Both the position numbers and the translations under genes were made by a program. A model generated the notes under the pieces. That model made no database searches. It was given only the letters and a program-made list of their open reading frames with translations, and was not told the DNA's origin. From Leucocoprinus leucothites (Eukaryota; Basidiomycota; Agaricomycetes; Agaricales; Agaricaceae): a stretch of DNA of 23,300 nt. The DNA lies in assembly GCA_013368445.1 (NCBI GenBank), contig JAACJO010000083.1, positions 1-23,300 of the forward strand, read 5' to 3'. The number at the start of each line of letters is the position of its first letter. Position 1 is the first letter of the stretch. Of the stretch, positions 21,678 to 23,300 are shown in pieces.

Positions 21678-21739
21678 TGTACGGTCCCTTCCAAAGCTGC
21701 AACGCGCGCCATCAACGAGAGATCTTGCACACATGGAGG

Positions 21740-23206
21740 AGCAGGGCCGCCAAAGACAATCATCAGTGAAAATAACCGCTATTCAAGTGGCGACACGCCA
21801 TCCCAGTACAATTCTGTCATGTGGAACGCTTCTTGTCTGCCGGTCGGGAATTGCGGAGAAATTAGACTTCTGCGAGAAGTCGCTTCTTCTACGAGCTCCA
21901 AGGGGTGGTGGGAAAAGCATTCTGTTTCCTTCCACTGGAATTAACACTCATCAGTGCCTTGCGAGGTCATTTCTAGCACTCAGCGCACGAGTTGAGATTC
22001 AAAAATCGAAAAGGCCGTAAGAATAGAGCGGTCTGTCTCCGTTTAAGGCGAATGATATTGCGCCACTTGGACTTCGTCGTGTGGCTGATCCGTAACATGC
22101 CAGGCTGAACGGTTCAAGCCACAGTTCAACAATCACAGTCCGAGCATCTGGTATTCGCCGTCACGTCGAAACACGAGCGAAAATCAGCTGGAGATGACTC
22201 TAGCAGGGTATTGAGCGGGCCGCTGGTTCCTCATCCTCCCGGATAGCCGCTCGAGTGCCCAAGGCAGTGGGGAAGTTGTTCCTCGGCAGAAGGAGGAAAT
22301 CCTCAATGACAGGACTCTGAAAAGATGAGCCGCCGTCGTAGAAGTTCTGTTTGAGAGATTATGAGAACATTCCGAGTATAGCTTTGAGCTTTCTTGTTAG
22401 CGTTCTGCATCGGTGAAACCGAGGATGATCCAGTCCAGTCGTGGTGTTGAAAGAACTCGTTACCATGGTCATCTGAACGTCCATCACAAGTACGCTGTTT
22501 GCGCATGTTGTTTATCCCTTTCTAACATTACGTAAGATTTTAGCACAATAGGCAACAACGCCGGAGGCTTGGCATTGATCAAACGACGCTTAGTTGACCG
22601 CTGGCTCACACAGGAATTAAGAAAACAAACGAAATGATTCGCTCAGGTTTTTTTTCAGAGATGTGTACTCCGCCGGTACAGTAATGATAGCTTACAGAGA
22701 AGATTAGCGACACGCTGTCGGAGGTAATAGTAGAATCATGTGTGCCTAGTCCTTGTGTGACGAACAAGCTAAAAGGCGACTTCGCCTCGAAATGGTGGCA
22801 CGCTAGCATAAATCAAAGCGACCAAGTCCCAGCTAAGGTAAATTTCTCACTTGTTTGGAGCTCAACACTTTCTCCGAGAAACTACACTGCCGCAATGTAT
22901 ACCCGTCCAGTGAAACCGCCCCGGGCCTGGGGGACCCAACGCGAGAAGATCGAGCTGCCAATGTCATCATTACCCCAGATTAACCCCAGATTTTCACAAC
23001 TGTGAACGGGCCCCGGCGACGCCTTGCAGTGCTCCCGGCTCCGGCTAGCTTATACTGTAGCTGATACAATTCAATGACACCAACAATCAATTGAAATCAT
23101 TGATCCCAGGATTTTTCCGTCATCACAAGTTGAAGAAGCATGAACAACACATTTCGCTTTGGTGAACGTCGAGGCGTGTTTGTAAAGTGTTCTCGCATTT
23201 TCCATC
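21740..23206. other. Stretch without convincing gene, ~1.5 kb
   Basis: Several short frames exist on both strands, the longest about 95 codons from an ATG at 21733, but none shows introns, known motifs or convincing protein composition. The stretch may serve as the upstream region for the pectate lyase on the left and for a possible gene starting at 23207. Confidence 0.4.
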
Positions 23207-23300
23207 ATGGCTCCACCCGGGCCGTCGTATCCTGCTTGCCCATCCAGCGGTGCGAGTGCAACCCGCCTAGGCCCTGTGTCTTCGTCGTGTACCGTGCTCT
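23207..23300 (+). CDS. Possible N-terminus of a gene cut by the window edge
   Basis: An ATG in a good context (CATCATGGC) opens a frame that stays open to the end of the window, 31 codons. The translation is rich in Pro, Ser, Ala and Gly (MAPPGPSYPACPSSGASA), as often seen in disordered N-termini of fungal proteins. Nothing more can be said without the sequence beyond the edge. Confidence 0.3.
   Translation, partial: MAPPGPSYPACPSSGASATRLGPVSSSCTVL

Noticed and set aside
21733..22020. 95-codon plus-strand ORF with ATG
   Set aside because: It has no introns and no motif and shows random-like composition; it lies in the upstream region of the pectate lyase.
22303..22506. 67-codon minus-strand ORF with ATG
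   Set aside because: The polar sequence has no family match I recognise and no supporting splice or promoter signal.
1..23300. CRISPR array, rRNA or bacterial-type operon
   Set aside because: No regularly spaced short repeats with spacers and no rRNA signature were seen. Intron-rich genes mark this as eukaryotic nuclear DNA.

Overview
The window looks like nuclear DNA of a filamentous basidiomycete, most likely an agaricomycete. The coding regions are cut by many short introns of about 45-62 nt with GT..AG ends and CTNAY-like branch sites. One gene is a KDZ transposase with a CxC2 cysteine cluster, a type abundant in Agaricomycetes. No bacterial operon structure, rRNA or tRNA was seen. Gene models were built by joining exons by eye and checking that reading phase is kept across each junction. 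They are predictions without transcript support.

Left part, positions 1-5230. There is a MITE-like inverted repeat at 180-423, a gene-poor stretch with one possible exon, and a tandem array of about 298-bp units at 1364-2261. The last array unit runs into a four-exon plus-strand gene of unknown function ending at 3412. About 1.8 kb without a recognisable gene follows.

Middle part, 5233-12141, plus strand. An eight-exon gene codes for an Spt5-like protein of about 792 aa, with an acidic N-terminus, an NGN domain and several KOW motifs but no C-terminal repeat region. About 250 bp downstream and in the same direction lies a ten-exon KDZ (Kyakuja-Dileera-Zisupton) transposase of about 979 aa. 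It has an intact CxC2 zinc cluster and all expected DDE residues. Their adjacency raises the possibility that the elongation-factor-like gene travels with the transposon or is otherwise linked to it. No terminal repeats could be found by eye.

Right part, 12725-21422, minus strand. In order: a weakly supported hypothetical gene, a seven-TM membrane protein, an 11-exon SAMHD1-like dNTP triphosphohydrolase without a SAM domain, an alpha/beta hydrolase, and a secreted PL1 pectate lyase. The hydrolase and the lyase each need one extra base in a C or G run to keep their frame. These are either early pseudogenes or single-base homopolymer errors in the assembly. The last 1.8 kb has no convincing gene except a possible N-terminus running off the right edge. 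The minus-strand genes look like ordinary chromosomal genes beside an insertion-prone segment.
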